Below are positions 23,666 through 35,158 of a stretch of 64,000 nt of DNA, in pieces. Position 1 is the first letter of the stretch, and the number at the start of each line of letters is the position of its first letter. The position numbers were made by a program, and so were the translations under genes. The notes under the pieces are model-generated. The model saw only the letters and a list, made by a program, of their open reading frames with translations. It did no database searches and was not told where the DNA came from. Source of the stretch: Epiperipatus broadwayi (lineage: Eukaryota; Onychophora; Udeonychophora; Euonychophora; Peripatidae). The DNA is taken from assembly GCA_028023455.1 (NCBI GenBank), contig JAQFVV010012513.1, positions 1,125,001 to 1,189,000 of the forward strand, read 5' to 3'.

Positions 23666-24195
23666 GTCATTATTTATACTAAAGCTTACAATGAATTGTC
23701 AAAGTATAAAGAGTAAAAAAAGTTTGCTACTAAAAAAATAAAATTGTTTTCAACATCATGTAGCTTTTTCATATCTCTAACAGGTATGAACCCATTTTTT
23801 TATTCTTTCAAGCCTCTTATACATCTATCTAAGGCATTTGAACCGAATTTCTCTAACAAATAATTTATGATTCCTCTACTTGAAAATCAATATACTATTT
23901 AATATTTCTTCCTTTACTTTTTCAAAAAATGAAGCTAAGCTTTGAACAAATTATACTTCATCCTGTGTCTCCAAATTTACTTTAAAAGCTTCATATTTTC
24001 TAAATTTCAATTGCATCACCTTTTATATCCTAAAAACAATTCACTAGATGAATTATTAATAAGATTAAATTTATTATACATTGTTAGCTCCTTTTTGATT
24101 AAGCATATTATTTCTTTTAGTAATAAAACTAGCTTAATTTATTCTTTTATTGTAATTTGGGTAATGTAATAATATTACATAAAATATTTTTGTCA
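23666..24195. other. No gene seen
   Basis: AT-rich; nothing recognised. Confidence 0.5.
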
Positions 24196-24296
24196 AGCAT
24201 TGGTGGTTGAGAGGTCAGCAACAGCTGCTTTACAAGCAGTTATCCCAGGTTAGTGGGTTCGCTTTCCAGCTGATGCTATGACACATGAGAAAAAAA
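24196..24296 (+). mobile_element. tRNA-derived SINE-A, copy 4
   Basis: A-box side TTGGTGGTTGAGAGGTC, B box GGGTTCGCTTTCC, then AGCTGATGCTATGACACATG and an A-rich tail. No clear target duplication. Confidence 0.8.
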
Positions 24297-24599
24297 AAGT
24301 TTTTAAGAAAATAAAAATATTAATTATAAAATATGGAATGTAATACATAAAGCATGAGAGATAATGTTCTGCCTAGTTTCTTGCAGTTGTGGACTAGAAT
24401 CTGGAACATAAGATACCTGGAGTGATTTCAGTGTAATGTATTATGGAAATTAATTTATTCATTTTAAATTTTATGCAATTGATAAGGATAATGTGTCAAT
24501 AATGTTTAAAACATCTGTAATTGAGTTATTACTTAATGTTTGAGAAATAAATAGATGTCACAATAAACAAAAACTCTGGGATAAAGTATACCATAATCA
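24297..24599. other. No gene seen
   Basis: AT-rich; nothing recognised. Confidence 0.45.
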
Positions 24600-25170
24600 A
24601 TATCATCATAATCATCATCAACCATTATCAATTCACTTCAGGATAAAGGCATCTCCAAGTTCAATCCATCTTCTCTGATCTTTAACTTTTCTTCACATCC
24701 TTTCTTATATCATCCATCCATCTCATATGTGTTCTCTTTCTGGGTCTTTTGCAATCTCTTGGAATCCAGTTTACAATTTCAATTGTCCATCTATTATCAT
24801 ATCTTTTAGCACTATGTCCAGCCCAACTCCACTTCAGACTTTTAATTTTTTTCAATGATATCAGTAACACCTATTTGTTCTCTTATTCATATATTGTGTT
24901 TTCGATCTCTTCTTGTTACTCCCAACATGCATCTCTCCATACTTTTTTGAGTGGTCCGAAGTCTCTGTATTGCTATTCTATCAAATGTCCAAGTCTTAGA
25001 TACATAAGTAAGAACTGGTAAAACAGATTTATTAAAAACCTTTCTTTTCAAACACATAGACATATTTCTTTTTAAAATCAAGTTATTTCTATGAAAAGCA
25101 CTCCAACAAACTTTAATTCTATGATTAATTTCATCCATTGTGTTTCCATCTGTATTAATAATCTGACCAA
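24600..25170 (-). pseudogene. RTE LINE copy RTE-C, C terminus only
   Basis: Minus strand. The RTE tail (ATCATCATAATCATCATC) is at the left edge. Read leftward from about 25170: IGQIINTDGNTMDEINHRIK, SAFHRNNLILKRNMSMCLKR, SVLPVLTYVSKTWTFDRIAI, RSMERCMLGVTRRDRKHN-like sequence and LKWSWAGHSAKRYDNRWTIE, ending near HMRWMDDIRKDVKKS. The palm is missing, so this is a 5'-truncated insertion. Confidence 0.85.
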
Positions 25171-26296
25171 TGTCAATAATCAATATATCAATATAAAATA
25201 TATTCAATATATCAATATAATCACTATATCAATATAATATATAATCAATATAAAAAAAGAAATAATAGATATAGGTAGCTTACAGCAAATATGCCATCCT
25301 AAGTAGCATTAAACAGCAAAAATTTACAAAAGCTATGGATTTAAAGTTGCACAACATCAACATTCTCACAAGAATGACTAAGTTTCTATAGTTTATGTAT
25401 ATTAACACAATTATATTGGTTATTTAGTACATTATCTATCACAATTATAAAATGTGACTCTTCGATTCTTCTTTTTTGCAAATCATTTTCTACAAGAAAA
25501 ATAAAATCACTGTCTAAGCAAAAACTTTCATTACAAATAACTAAATGCCCAGAAAACACAGATTTAAGTCCATCCACAGAATATCACAATTTATTATATA
25601 AAAGTTTATGTTCATGAATTCTCTTTTTCAATGCACATTTTTACTCACTGATGTATTTGCACCTGCATTGGCAAACCATTATTACATTAATTAATTTTAC
25701 CAACAGCAATCTGTCCATTAATAATTAATTTATCAATATTTAGTCCAACATTAAAAATAACATTAAAATGAGAAAAATAAATAAATTATGTAATCATTCT
25801 GTACACTCTATTACTTATATACAGTAATAAAATTCCATGTTTGCTTTTCAGTATTTTTCTTCTTCCATTTATATGTAAATTTATTTAATGTATCTAAAAT
25901 ATCTTTCCTATTGCATCATACATTCAATAATTCATTTGCATATATTTTAATATTAGATGCTTTATCACTTCAAAATTTGCATAAAAGATTATTTCTAAAC
26001 AAAAATGGTCCAAATTCAACTATCTTATGTATAATATGTATATTTGACTTGAGGTGTATAAATTCCCTAATTAGCAAAGGTTTTATAAACAGTTTATAAT
26101 AGATTATATTATATTCTCTCCCTAAAATTAAATCAAGATATTTTGTTTCATGTATTAATAAATGCTATTCAGCATGGCATTCATGCAGTAAGTTGGTTAT
26201 AGATAGCTATTATTAATTTTTTTTTATATTGGTATACTGAATATAGTCGAGCTTAATCCAGAGTGTATTAGATATATGTAAAATAGTTTTTGAATT
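25171..26296. other. No gene seen; short AT tandem motif
   Basis: 25180-25255 repeats ATCAATATA-like units (AATATATCAATATAA and variants). The rest is AT-rich without a recognised protein. Confidence 0.5.
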
Positions 26297-26450
26297 AAAC
26301 CATGTGTTATTTTTGCTTAGTTCCCAACATTTTGACAAAATAGCATCAACCATTGTCAAGGTTAACTTTAAAATGTTAACCATGATAATGATGGATGCTA
26401 TTTCATCGAAACATTGGGTAGAAAGCAAAAATAATACATGGTTTAACCCC
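26297..26450. repeat. Fold-back repeat with a hairpin module
   Basis: AACCATGTGTTATTTTTGCT on the left is complementary to AGCAAAAATAATACATGGTT on the right; the arms span about 70 bp around a short spacer near 26370. Because it is a palindrome, both strands carry similar open frames, which explains the two overlapping opposed frames and means neither is a gene. Confidence 0.75.
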
Positions 26451-27479
26451 AAAACTACTTTATTTGCATCATATAACTGTAAAAATATTATATATATTAT
26501 AGTGACAAAACTTTGACTAATAGCTTTCATTCTCCCTCCCCCCCACTACTTTCATCATCTGAAAACTAACTATTAATTGAAAGAAGGCTGTTTGATTTTT
26601 CTTAGCATACAAATGACTTTATTTGGATATCCTGGAAGAGGAAACATATGGTACTTTAGATTTTCTTCACTCTTCTATGGCTATTTGTAGCACTATTCTG
26701 CCAAATTTTTATTTATTTGATAGTGGTGCATGAAATTAAATACTAGTTAGCTTAAAAAAATCTAAAAATCTGTATCACAGAATTTGACAAAAGGGAAATT
26801 TATCAAAAAAATCCAAATGTAAGCTTCAAAGCACTGATTGGTAAATTTTTTGACAAATTGTTTGCAAGGTGTTATTTTTATATCCACTTTTATTATTAGT
26901 AGCAATCAGTATAAAAATTGGTATTAAATCAGTAAAACATGGCATAAGAACCATTTTATATGCTTATGTAACTGTTAACAAAATTGTATGAACAAAGTTG
27001 TTACTGTGCAAAAAAATTAGCTTTAATTCATAATTTATCTAAATATTTATATTATTTTTACAAAATATTGGTTTAATAATATTTTTAAAAAATATTTTCA
27101 TGATTCCACTTTTTCTCCCTTTTTAAATATGGTTTATTTTTAAAAATACAACTTAAGAAATTTGGACTAATGGTAACACAGAAGTTTATTCACTGCGAGT
27201 CTGTTAAATACAGAAGAACAGAAATTTAATGACATTTTAATAATGAAAAATACAATTTAAATTTTATAATAGAATACAGATTTCTTAACAAAAATTTGTT
27301 CAGTTTTACAAATAAAGTTTATTCTTCAATGCTTTCATTAATTTGTTGTTTTCAATGTCATTATGATAATCACCCAATAAGAAAAAGATAATTGTTCTCA
27401 AACATTTTCATTTTATTTTACTTTAGAGTTTTACTATATTTTCGAAATTTATATTACAATTAAAAACGATAAAAGTAAA
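26451..27479. other. No gene seen
   Basis: AT-rich sequence; nothing recognised. Confidence 0.5.
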
Positions 27480-28372
27480 TTATAACTCTCATTCTCAGAA
27501 GGCTGTAGAGTCATCCACCAAGAAAGTAATTGGTGACTTGAGACAAAAGATTCTAAGACTGCATTGACTTTTGATCGTCATTTATTACATAAATTATCAA
27601 GTTATTTATTGCATAAGAATTCCAACAATACAATACAGACTATCAAATGTTAAATGGAACTTTACAATATTTTGTGAAGCCTATTCATATTTTCTTCTAA
27701 AAGTCAATTATTTGAAAAGATGTCGGGCACTTTAGCATTACAAATATTGAAAGCATAACTGAGGTGTAATTTATATTATTTATCTTTTCAACATGTGTGT
27801 GATCAGGTGGGTAAGCAATATAAGATGGCACTGAGAGTAGTGGGTCGTGTGAAAGTCTGAGTTCAAATCCCGCATATATTACATACATAAATGCAAGTTT
27901 AAGCCTGCACAATGTATTAATTAAATAAAAATGAAAGAATAACATTATGGAAATTGATGGTGTATCGGACAGAGTGGCAAAATTAGTCATTCAATTTAAT
28001 GGGATATGCAAATCTCAGAAAAAAATTAACGCTACAATAAGAAATTCTCTCATAATACAGAAAATTAAATAGAATAACAAATAAATCAAGGCAAGAACTC
28101 TGTAATTAAGCAGATAAAATTAATAAAACACTAGTAGAAGCAGTATATCATGGAACATCTATACAGAATATGAACAGCATATATATTTTAGAAGAGATGA
28201 TAAATGTTGCAAGTTAAAATATTAAACTGGATCAAGAGATTGTAAAGCACCTAGAAAGAACAGCATATGAAGTTGATGGATAAAATAAGATAATTTGTTG
28301 ATGTGATGTAGAGAAAAGAGACCCTCACCCAACAGTGGATTGATAATGGTTAAAAATGGTAATAAAAAATAC
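27480..28372 (+). pseudogene. RTE LINE copy RTE-E, internally deleted, with SINE-C inside
   Basis: 27485-27600 matches the leader of RTE-A (AAGGCTGTAGAGTCATC, then AAAGATTCTAAGACTG). 27950-28010 matches its endonuclease region (GAAATTGATGGTGTATCGGA, then GAGTGGCAAAATTAGTCATT). 28180-28372 matches its 3' end (AGAAGAGATGATAAATG, AACTGGATCAAGAGATTGTA, CAACAGTGGATTGATAATGG). Most of the body is gone, and a tRNA-like SINE lies at 27770-27915. No open frame of use remains. Confidence 0.7.
27770..27915 (+). mobile_element. tRNA-derived SINE-C, copy 1
   Basis: Leader TATCTTTTCAACATGTGTGT, weak A box within TGGGTAAGCAATATAAG, B box GAGTTCAAATCCC (27859-27871), then AAGTTTAAGCCTGCACAATG. The same unit is at 53921-54040 in the opposite orientation. 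Confidence 0.75.
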
Positions 28373-29209
28373 CAAAATAAAATTCCCTTCTATATATTAA
28401 GGAAAGCTTATGTGTGTGTATTACTTATTAGCAAAGCAATCCTATGTAAACTATATATTTTTATTATTCTACTTACTTTCTAATGTATTTTTATTTTATT
28501 TCATTGTTTTCCTTTCTATAAATAATTTAAATGAATTTTGTATTTAAAGCTTCTTTATTGCATGCCAAATAAGTAATATTTTTTTTTTTTTGTTTCTGGT
28601 GATTTAATTTCAAAGTTTCGTCGCGGAAAGAAAATGCTATCTTACTAATGGCATATTGTTTATGGGTGCGGAGAAGTTATTTTTCCTTTAATGTTATTTA
28701 CGTTTTGATAGTTATTATCATTACATTTATTCTTTAATACATTTTTTTTTTACTGTTAACGTTATAAAATTAATAACTTCAAAGGCAGTAAACTCTTTAT
28801 CTAAATATTATATAAAAGAAGAGGACAGAGATTAAACATATTTTGATAGTATAAAAAAGAGTATGTAATCGCATTACTAAAAGCATCGGTGTGACTACTT
28901 TGAGTCAGACGCCACCCCCAGTCAAGAGTGTCCGTATATAATATAATACACAGTTTAGCCTTAATATTATCTGATGTTTGTTATAAAATAAATCTATATT
29001 ATATTTATTATCAGAGATTTTCCACCAACCTTTAGGCATAAGCTTTGAAATAAAGATCAACCGTGGATGACATTCAATTTAAAGTCACGAAAATGCTTTC
29101 ATATAGTTCGCGAAAAGGTTTGTATACAGATAATCTTGATATATTACTACTATATAAATTAAATCTAAAAAGGGATTATGTATTGACGTTTTTACAAAAA
29201 AATTGTCTG
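28373..29209. other. No gene seen
   Basis: AT-rich with a few less AT-rich patches (28615-28680, 28900-28935). I recognise no RNA gene or protein in them. Confidence 0.45.
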
Positions 29210-29590
29210 TAAACAAGGGCTTTTGGCAAAATGTCCTTCTATTAGAAATTAACATAGGGACATTTAATGGAACAAATCATTTTATTTCCAGAATTTAATT
29301 GAATACATTGAGTAGCTCAATACTATCATTTAATTTCATTAGACATCACTTTCTGGTAGATCTTGCATATGCAATAACAATAAATAAATTCCAAAGGTTA
29401 ACTTTTGAAAAAGTTAGTCTTTTTTTTTTTCATATGTCAAAGCGTTATCCGGAAGCGAACCCAGGCCACCTGCTTGGAAGGCAACTATGCTAACACTAGG
29501 CCACCAACACTTGACTTGAAAAGTTACTCTTTACCTATCAGAAGTTTACTTTCTATATGATCTGTTTACATAATATATTTTAAAGCTACT
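29210..29590 (+). pseudogene. Helitron/Pif1-type helicase C-terminal remnant
   Basis: Read across frames: a stretch NVLLLEINIGTFNGTNHF that fits the family's LRNLN-x-GLCNGTR motif, then a stretch with RI and LNTLSSSILSFNFIRHHF in the place of PFxFxRRQFPV, then LAYAITINKFQRLTFEKVSL, which closely follows the family's LAFAMTINKSQGQTFEKVGL. The next part, LYLSEVYF (family VGLYLPEPVF), resumes only after a SINE at 29420-29516. This motif set is typical of Helitron transposons and Pif1-like helicases. Only the last 120 or so residues are seen, and the frame is broken, so it is a dead fragment. I see no Rep domain. Confidence 0.72.
29420..29516 (-). mobile_element. tRNA-derived SINE-A, copy 5
   Basis: Minus orientation: T run 29420-29430, CATATGTCAAAGCGTTATCC, GCGAACCCAGGCCACC, then CTAACACTAGGCCACCAACA. 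Flanked by an imperfect 16-17 bp duplication, TGAAAAAGTTAGTCTTT (29405-29421) and TGAAAAGTTACTCTTT (29517-29532), one indel and one mismatch, which suggests age. Confidence 0.82.
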
Positions 29591-29639
29591 AATTCAAATT
29601 TTTAAAAACTTATCAATGCTCAATTAATCTGCAAATTCA

Positions 29640-30371
29640 AAAGGTGGTCCCTTGAAGCAAAATTCCTCGATTTCCTCCTCAAAATCAATCTTCACTCTCT
29701 TCCCACAAATAAATTTTTGATCACCCATAGGGGTTTCACCAAGATCTCTCCCATATTCCAGCTCTGTAAAACTGACAATGAAATCCTCCAGCACTTCCTA
29801 CTTAAATGTCCCTTTCTGCTTGGAGTGAGACATGTCATCAACTCCTGCCTTTCCTTGCACAGGAATACCATCTTCAACCTCTGAGAATCCATAGAAATGG
29901 GGATCTTTGCAACTATTGGATTATCAGTTTTCCTCATCTATGCACTCTGGTTGCTCTGATGTGCTATTATTTTTAACCAGAGAGTGCATTCAGTGAATCA
30001 AAAGTTATTGGACCTATTTCGCTCTCTCAAAACCAGAGATACCAAACCAGCTCCACCTCCACTCCTCACAGACACTTGGGCCATCCTCCAACTCACATCC
30101 TCTCAGCCTCTGTCATAGGACTCGAATCATTCAAATGTTTGTGACCCATGCAGTGCTTGCTCAACGAAGACATGCATCTCGAATTGGCCTGGACTACACA
30201 CCGTTTACCCTTTCCACTTCCCATGCCCTTTTCACATGTATCCTTCCATTCTTACTATGTTGCTTCTGAAATTTCAATTTATCATATAATCACTCCCTTG
30301 TAAATCTTTTTCTAACTGTATTTATATCTGTTTTTTTTATGAATAAATTTTTATCACTGAGAAAAAAAAGA
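29640..30371 (+). pseudogene. LINE C terminus with zinc knuckle (copy L1)
   Basis: Coding remnant at 29650-30120. It reads FLLKINLHSLPTNKFLITHR, then QLCKTDNEILQHFLLKCPF, in the layout of the zinc-binding knuckle that follows reverse transcriptase in several LINE clades (C-x2-C, then H-x4-C). The first Cys of the knuckle reads Phe here. Further on come MGIFATIGLSVFLIYALWL, a stop, and CAIIFNQRVHSVNQKLLDLF. The end is an A-rich tail at 30360-30371. The same module is at 51755 and, partly, at 47530. LINE clade uncertain; the reverse transcriptase itself is not present. Confidence 0.72.
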
Positions 30372-30658
30372 GACTACAATACCAATAAAAAAAATTAATA
30401 AAGAATCAGCTGTCATGACCAAAAAATTTTTATAATTTTTATATTCTTAAATTTTTATAATTTTGAACTAAATTTAAAATAACTTTTTTCTTTTATAAAT
30501 ATTAAATATATATATTTTTTAAACCTGAGTAAAGAAACGTAGCTATTTAATAGTCTATAACAATTAAAATCATAGTACAGAGATCCCTAAATATGATTAT
30601 AAGAACACATTTGTATATACAAGACTCAAATTTAATTTTTACCTATTCTTATCAGATT

Positions 30659-31515
30659 CATCATCATCATCATTGTCAACCATTATGAATCCACTGCAGG
30701 ATGAAGGTCTCTCAAGGTTTAATTCATCTTCACCAATCTCTAACATCTCTTTTCCACACCACTCCTGCACACTTTCTTATTTCATCCATACATCTAACAT
30801 GTAGTCTCATTCTTAGTCTTTTACAATCTCTTGAAATCCAGTTTAAGATTTCAATTGTCCATCTATTATCATCTTTTTTAGTAATATGCCCAACCCACTT
30901 CAGTTGTTTAATTCTTTCAATGGTGTAGTAACACCTGTTTGTTCTCTTATATTGTCTTGGATCTCTTTTTGTTATTTCTAATATGCATCTCTCCATACTT
31001 CTTTGAGTGGCCTGAAGTCTCCATAGTGCTCTTCTATTAAATACCCAAGTCTCAGATCCATAAGTAAAAACTTGTAAAACTTATTTCTTAAAAATCTTTC
31101 TTTTCAAACACATTGGTATAATTCCTTTTAATATTATTTCTACCAAAAGCATTCCATCAAAGTTAACTTGTAAGATTAATTTCATCCACTATGTTTCTAT
31201 CTGTAGTAATAATCGGGCCATGACATTTGCAGTTGTTAACTTCTTCTAACTCATCATAATCAATCTTTACTTTCATGTTTTGAGAAAATCCATTGAACAT
31301 TACTTTAGACTTTTTAACATTTATCTTTAGTCCTATTTTTCTACTTTCATCTGATAACTCCTGCAACATTCCCCAAGCTCTACAACATTATTAGCAAAAA
31401 CAACTACATCATCTTCAAAATCTAAATGACATAAATAATCTCCAATTATTTTAATCCACAAAATATTTCTTGTAGCATTTCTATAAAAAGTTTTGGAGAT
31501 ATGAAATCACCCTAT
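30659..31515 (-). pseudogene. RTE LINE copy RTE-D, 5' truncated
   Basis: Minus strand with the RTE tail (ATCATCATCATCATTGTC) at the left edge. Visible pieces: LQELSDESRKIGLKINVKKS, MFNGFSQNMKVKIDYDELEE, SMERCILEITKRDPRQYKRT-like C terminus, KQLKWVGHITKKDDNRWTIE and HVRCMDEIRKCAGVVWKR. The palm motif at about 31405-31425 is frameshifted. Closest in sequence to RTE-A. Confidence 0.87.
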
Positions 31516-31879
31516 CTTACAGTTTATTAGTAAAAAAACAAATAAATACAAACCTAAAGCTTTTATATCTCATATATTATTTTCATTATTATCATTTGCA
31601 ATATAAAAACATTTGTATGTATTTATTCAGTAATAATATTTTAAAACTTAAAAAAAAAAAAAAACATATAGAGTTCACCATAGAAAATATTACACAGATT
31701 TGTTCTAAATAATCATTTCTATTTCTAAAAAAAGCTTTTTTTTTTCATTTTGTGAAATCAAAAATGTAAAAAAAGTAAGTACTTTATCAAAATATTACTT
31801 TTATGGTTATTAAATACAATTTGTCAACCTTAGAACAAATCATTTTTAGAAAAAAATTGTTATTGTTTATATACACATC
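31516..31879. other. No gene seen
   Basis: AT-rich with poly(A) runs. Nothing recognised. Confidence 0.45.
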
Positions 31880-31951
31880 ATATGACCTTTCAACTGTCTT
31901 GCAGTTTTCCCCAGAGCCACTCCTGTATATATATATATATATATATATATA

Positions 31952-31983
<32 letters not shown>

Positions 31984-32110
31984 CTGATGTTTCAACTGTT
32001 CTGCAGTCTTCCTCAGAGTCACTCCTGCTTCAATTTAAGTAATGGATCTGAGGAAAACTGCCGGAGAGGCAAAATGTCAGATTGTGTGTGTATATATACA
32101 ATAAAAAATA
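31880..32110. repeat. Duplicated hairpin module around (TA)n
   Basis: TTTCAACTGTCTTGCAGTTT (31888) and TTTCAACTGTTCTGCAGTCT (31989) are direct repeats separated by a (TA)n microsatellite (31926-31980); each is followed by AGAGCCACTCCTG or AGAGTCACTCCTG. 32046-32090 carries the complement: GGATCTGAGGAAAACTGCC, then GGCAAAATGTCAGATTGTGT. Confidence 0.7.
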
Positions 32111-32111
32111 T

Positions 32112-33512
32112 TGCTACTTGAGAGTTTTTCTTTGTCCTAAGATGGCAGCCTGTGTTTCTGATAAATATACAGTTGCAAGAGCCTACAATATCATGAAGAT
32201 GTGTAAGTTGTTAAATTAAAAAAATAATAAATCGATTGTTAAATGAAGAAAAAAGTAATAAATTCCAATAAATTTCATTAAGAATCTTAATTTCAGATTT
32301 TTTTGTTTTACTAAAATTACAATGTAGAAGTGATGAAATACACATAACATTGTCACACTTTGGTTCAATTTAGGGTATTTCTTTTTGTCAGCAGGTTTTT
32401 TTTTTGTTAAATTATCATCATGATCAAAATTTGGAGTCTTCTTGTCACAGAATGTGATGCAGCAGAGTTTTTCCAAAGTGCAGAATCCTGACTTACCGAA
32501 AAGTGTGTTAATGGTCATAATATGAAACTTTATATTCAAACACTCCTGCAAAGGTGATGCAAAATAAAATATTGTTTAAACAGAATTCCTTTCATAAAGA
32601 AACATGGTTTGAGGGCTTTAAAATTCTATTTTTGACTGGACACAGATTTATCTACTTCTGGAGTGAGGTATAATGTCAATGGAATGGAGAAAATATCAAT
32701 TGGATTTATCAAACTTTACTGCTATAGATTGGAACAATTACCTGAGGGAAGTCTGCACATCTAGCCTCTTATCTCAATTGCCATGCAAAATCAGAGGGCC
32801 TAATAGAATTGATGAAATCAATGAACCACTTTTTACTAAGTGCAAAAATCAACAAGGGAAAATACTTCCACAACACTGGTTATTTGGTGGGTTATGCAGA
32901 GAAACAAATGAGTGCTTTATTGTAACTGTTCCAGGTAGAGCAGCAAAATGTGACAGGCGAATCTACAAATTATTCAGAGTGCTGGAAGGCATGTAAAAGT
33001 GATGAACATTTCCAAGTCAATCACTAGCATAACATTGTTGATCCAGCTACCAGCATACATTTGCAAAATATTAAACGATTTTGAGGGCTATTCTAATAGT
33101 GAAATAAAAACACTAGAGAATCATGCAGCAATAGCTCACTTCATATTTAGAACGATTTATGTGATGTCAATTGCACCAACCACAAAATTCAATTGTGGTT
33201 GTTTTAAAGGCAATAAGGAATAAGTTGCTTCCAACATAAATAAAGTATAATTATTGCATTTATATATGTATTTTATTCATTTTTGGGTTACTAAGTTAAT
33301 ACATAGCAATACAGTGTAAATATTGTAATTATTTTTTTTTACAATTATTTCTTTTTTAAAAAAAATAGTAATAATAAAAAAATAGTGTAAATATTAAATA
33401 TGACATTTACCAGCCATTTTATGTAAACATTTTTTATGGGACATTGAAACTGTATATTTATCAAAAATATGGGCTACCATCTTGGCTTACAGTAAAACTC
33501 ATAAGTACCAAT
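32112..33512 (+). mobile_element. Merlin-type DNA transposon Merlin-1
   Basis: About 1.4 kb with terminal inverted repeats of about 67 bp: left 32112-32178 (TTGCTACTTGAGAGTTTTTC, then GATGGCAGCCTGTG, then GATAAATATACAGTTGCAA) and right 33446-33512, whose complement reads TTGGTACTTATGAGTTTTAC, GATGGTAGCCCATA and GATAAATATACAGTTTCAA. The transposase remnant lies inside on the plus strand. The 8-9 bp target duplication expected for Merlin elements was not found; the flanks are low complexity. Confidence 0.78.
32430..33230 (+). pseudogene. ISXO2-like (Merlin, IS1595-related) transposase remnant
   Basis: A DDE-type transposase. An open piece at 32673-32996 (107 codons) contains the sequence around the first catalytic acidic residues: CKIRGPNRIDEINEPLFTKC (family pattern KxGGPxxxVEIDES-F), then HWLFGGLCRETNECFIVTVP (family QWVFGGIxRxTxxxFLVPV). 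Upstream, 32560-32672 shows WFEGFKILFLTGHRFIYFWS in the place that precedes the catalytic region. Downstream, in another frame at about 33035-33085, NIVDPATSIHLQNIKRF fits the family's FVDPxTGxHTQNIE. Stops and frameshifts make it inactive. Confidence 0.8.
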
Positions 33513-35145
33513 TTTTTTTGCTAAAAAGTATTTGAAATAAGGTGAACAAAAAGGATGTGGTAGATTTAGGAACCTTTATTGCAACATAACACTAAAATGG
33601 ACCAAATACATTACTGCATGACTAAAAATTACATGAAAAAATTAGTTATCTAACATTGTTTTGAAAATATCCCACTTTTCTCTCTGGTAGTACAAATGCT
33701 GAAAAAGTAATTCACTTTTTTCTATATTTAAACTTTTACCTACATTTAAACTAAGTAAATCTTTTTTGAAGTCTCTTAGTATGCACTGGGATTGGTTTTT
33801 CAACATTTTCTTTTAACAAATAAACCTTTATTTTTCAATACATTTTTCACATTATTTCTTAATAATATAAGCTTACAAATGAAATCTATTCTTAAAGGCT
33901 TTGCAAATATAGAAAAAAAAGTAATAAACTGAAATATGTAATCAGAATAATAGGTTTTTGTTATTTCACTTTAATGGTAAAAATGTATTTAGAATGAAAT
34001 AATATTTACTTGCTCTTGATTTATAACACCAAAATATTTTTAAATAATGCATCAAGCAATGAGATTATGTTTTACAATTAAAGATTCTATTTAGAAGTAT
34101 TAGAAAATGAACATAATATCATGTTTATAGAAGTGTTTTTTAGCCAATCACAACTTCCTACTTTACATGATATTTTTCTTGACTTGGACTCATGCTTTTG
34201 AATAAAATCTGAATCTAATCATAATATTCTTATCAAAAAATAAATATTTCACTATTTTGTAAAAATATTCATAAATATATATATATAATTGGAAAATATG
34301 TGACTTGTTTTTAAGATTTTGGTAAAAGATGAGCTCAAAAAAATTTCCAATTATCTGTGATATGTAAAGATTTTTTTAAATGAATAAATCTATATGTATT
34401 TTAGTCCCAATTTTTTACCAACAGATTAGCACAAAATTGGCAAATAAATGCTTCAGATAGCTGCAAATGAGTGAATTCAAGTTGAATGACAGAAGCACCA
34501 GTATAACCCACTGATAAAATATTGTTAAGAAGAAAGAGTTTAATTACACTATAAATCTGGCAATGATACTGGACAAATCAAATTTCATACCAATTGAGAT
34601 ATTATTGAAACTCAATTCTGTCTTAGAAAAAATTATTATGAGCTGTTTTAAATGGAGATTTATTAACACTGCTGCTAATTTGAAATTTAATTTATTAGTA
34701 AATAAATCATTTAAGAGATTAGACACAGATAAAAAGTAGATTATTTTTTTTTATATAATTGTTGTTAGTTTTGGTATTAGATGAAGCAGCTGGGTATTTC
34801 AATAAATTGATTTATCAGTAACAATTCTAAAATAGTAGCTCATCAATTGCATGTTGGTTTATAATTATAATACCTGTGCTCCATTCCACAACCAGTATAA
34901 TAATAGTCATTTTTTGATATCAATTTAATATTCTCAGGTATAGAGGTTTTTTTTTTAAAGAGAGAATTATAAAGATTAGTAAATTTTGTTTGTGTTATTT
35001 AATAGTTCACATAAAAAAATCTAGTAATTACAGCCCAACTGATATACATTCATCGTAAAATAAAATTTCATTTTTTAAAATAATAAACATAGAGATCCCT
35101 TTTTGATATCTTTTCACTATTCTTCTCTTTTAACATAAACTAGGT
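33513..35145. other. No gene seen
   Basis: AT-rich with poly(T) runs. Nothing recognised in 1.6 kb. Confidence 0.5.
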
Positions 35146-35158
35146 ATACTACCAATTA

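Noticed and set aside
26213-26530. Two overlapping opposed frames with similar proteins
   Set aside because: The region is a palindrome, so similarity between strands is automatic.
28900-28935. GC-rich patch that might be an RNA gene
   Set aside because: It does not match 5S rRNA, U-type snRNA or tRNA patterns that I can recognise.
32216-32551. 111-codon minus-strand frame
   Set aside because: Lies opposite the Merlin-1 transposase remnant and has no recognisable domain.
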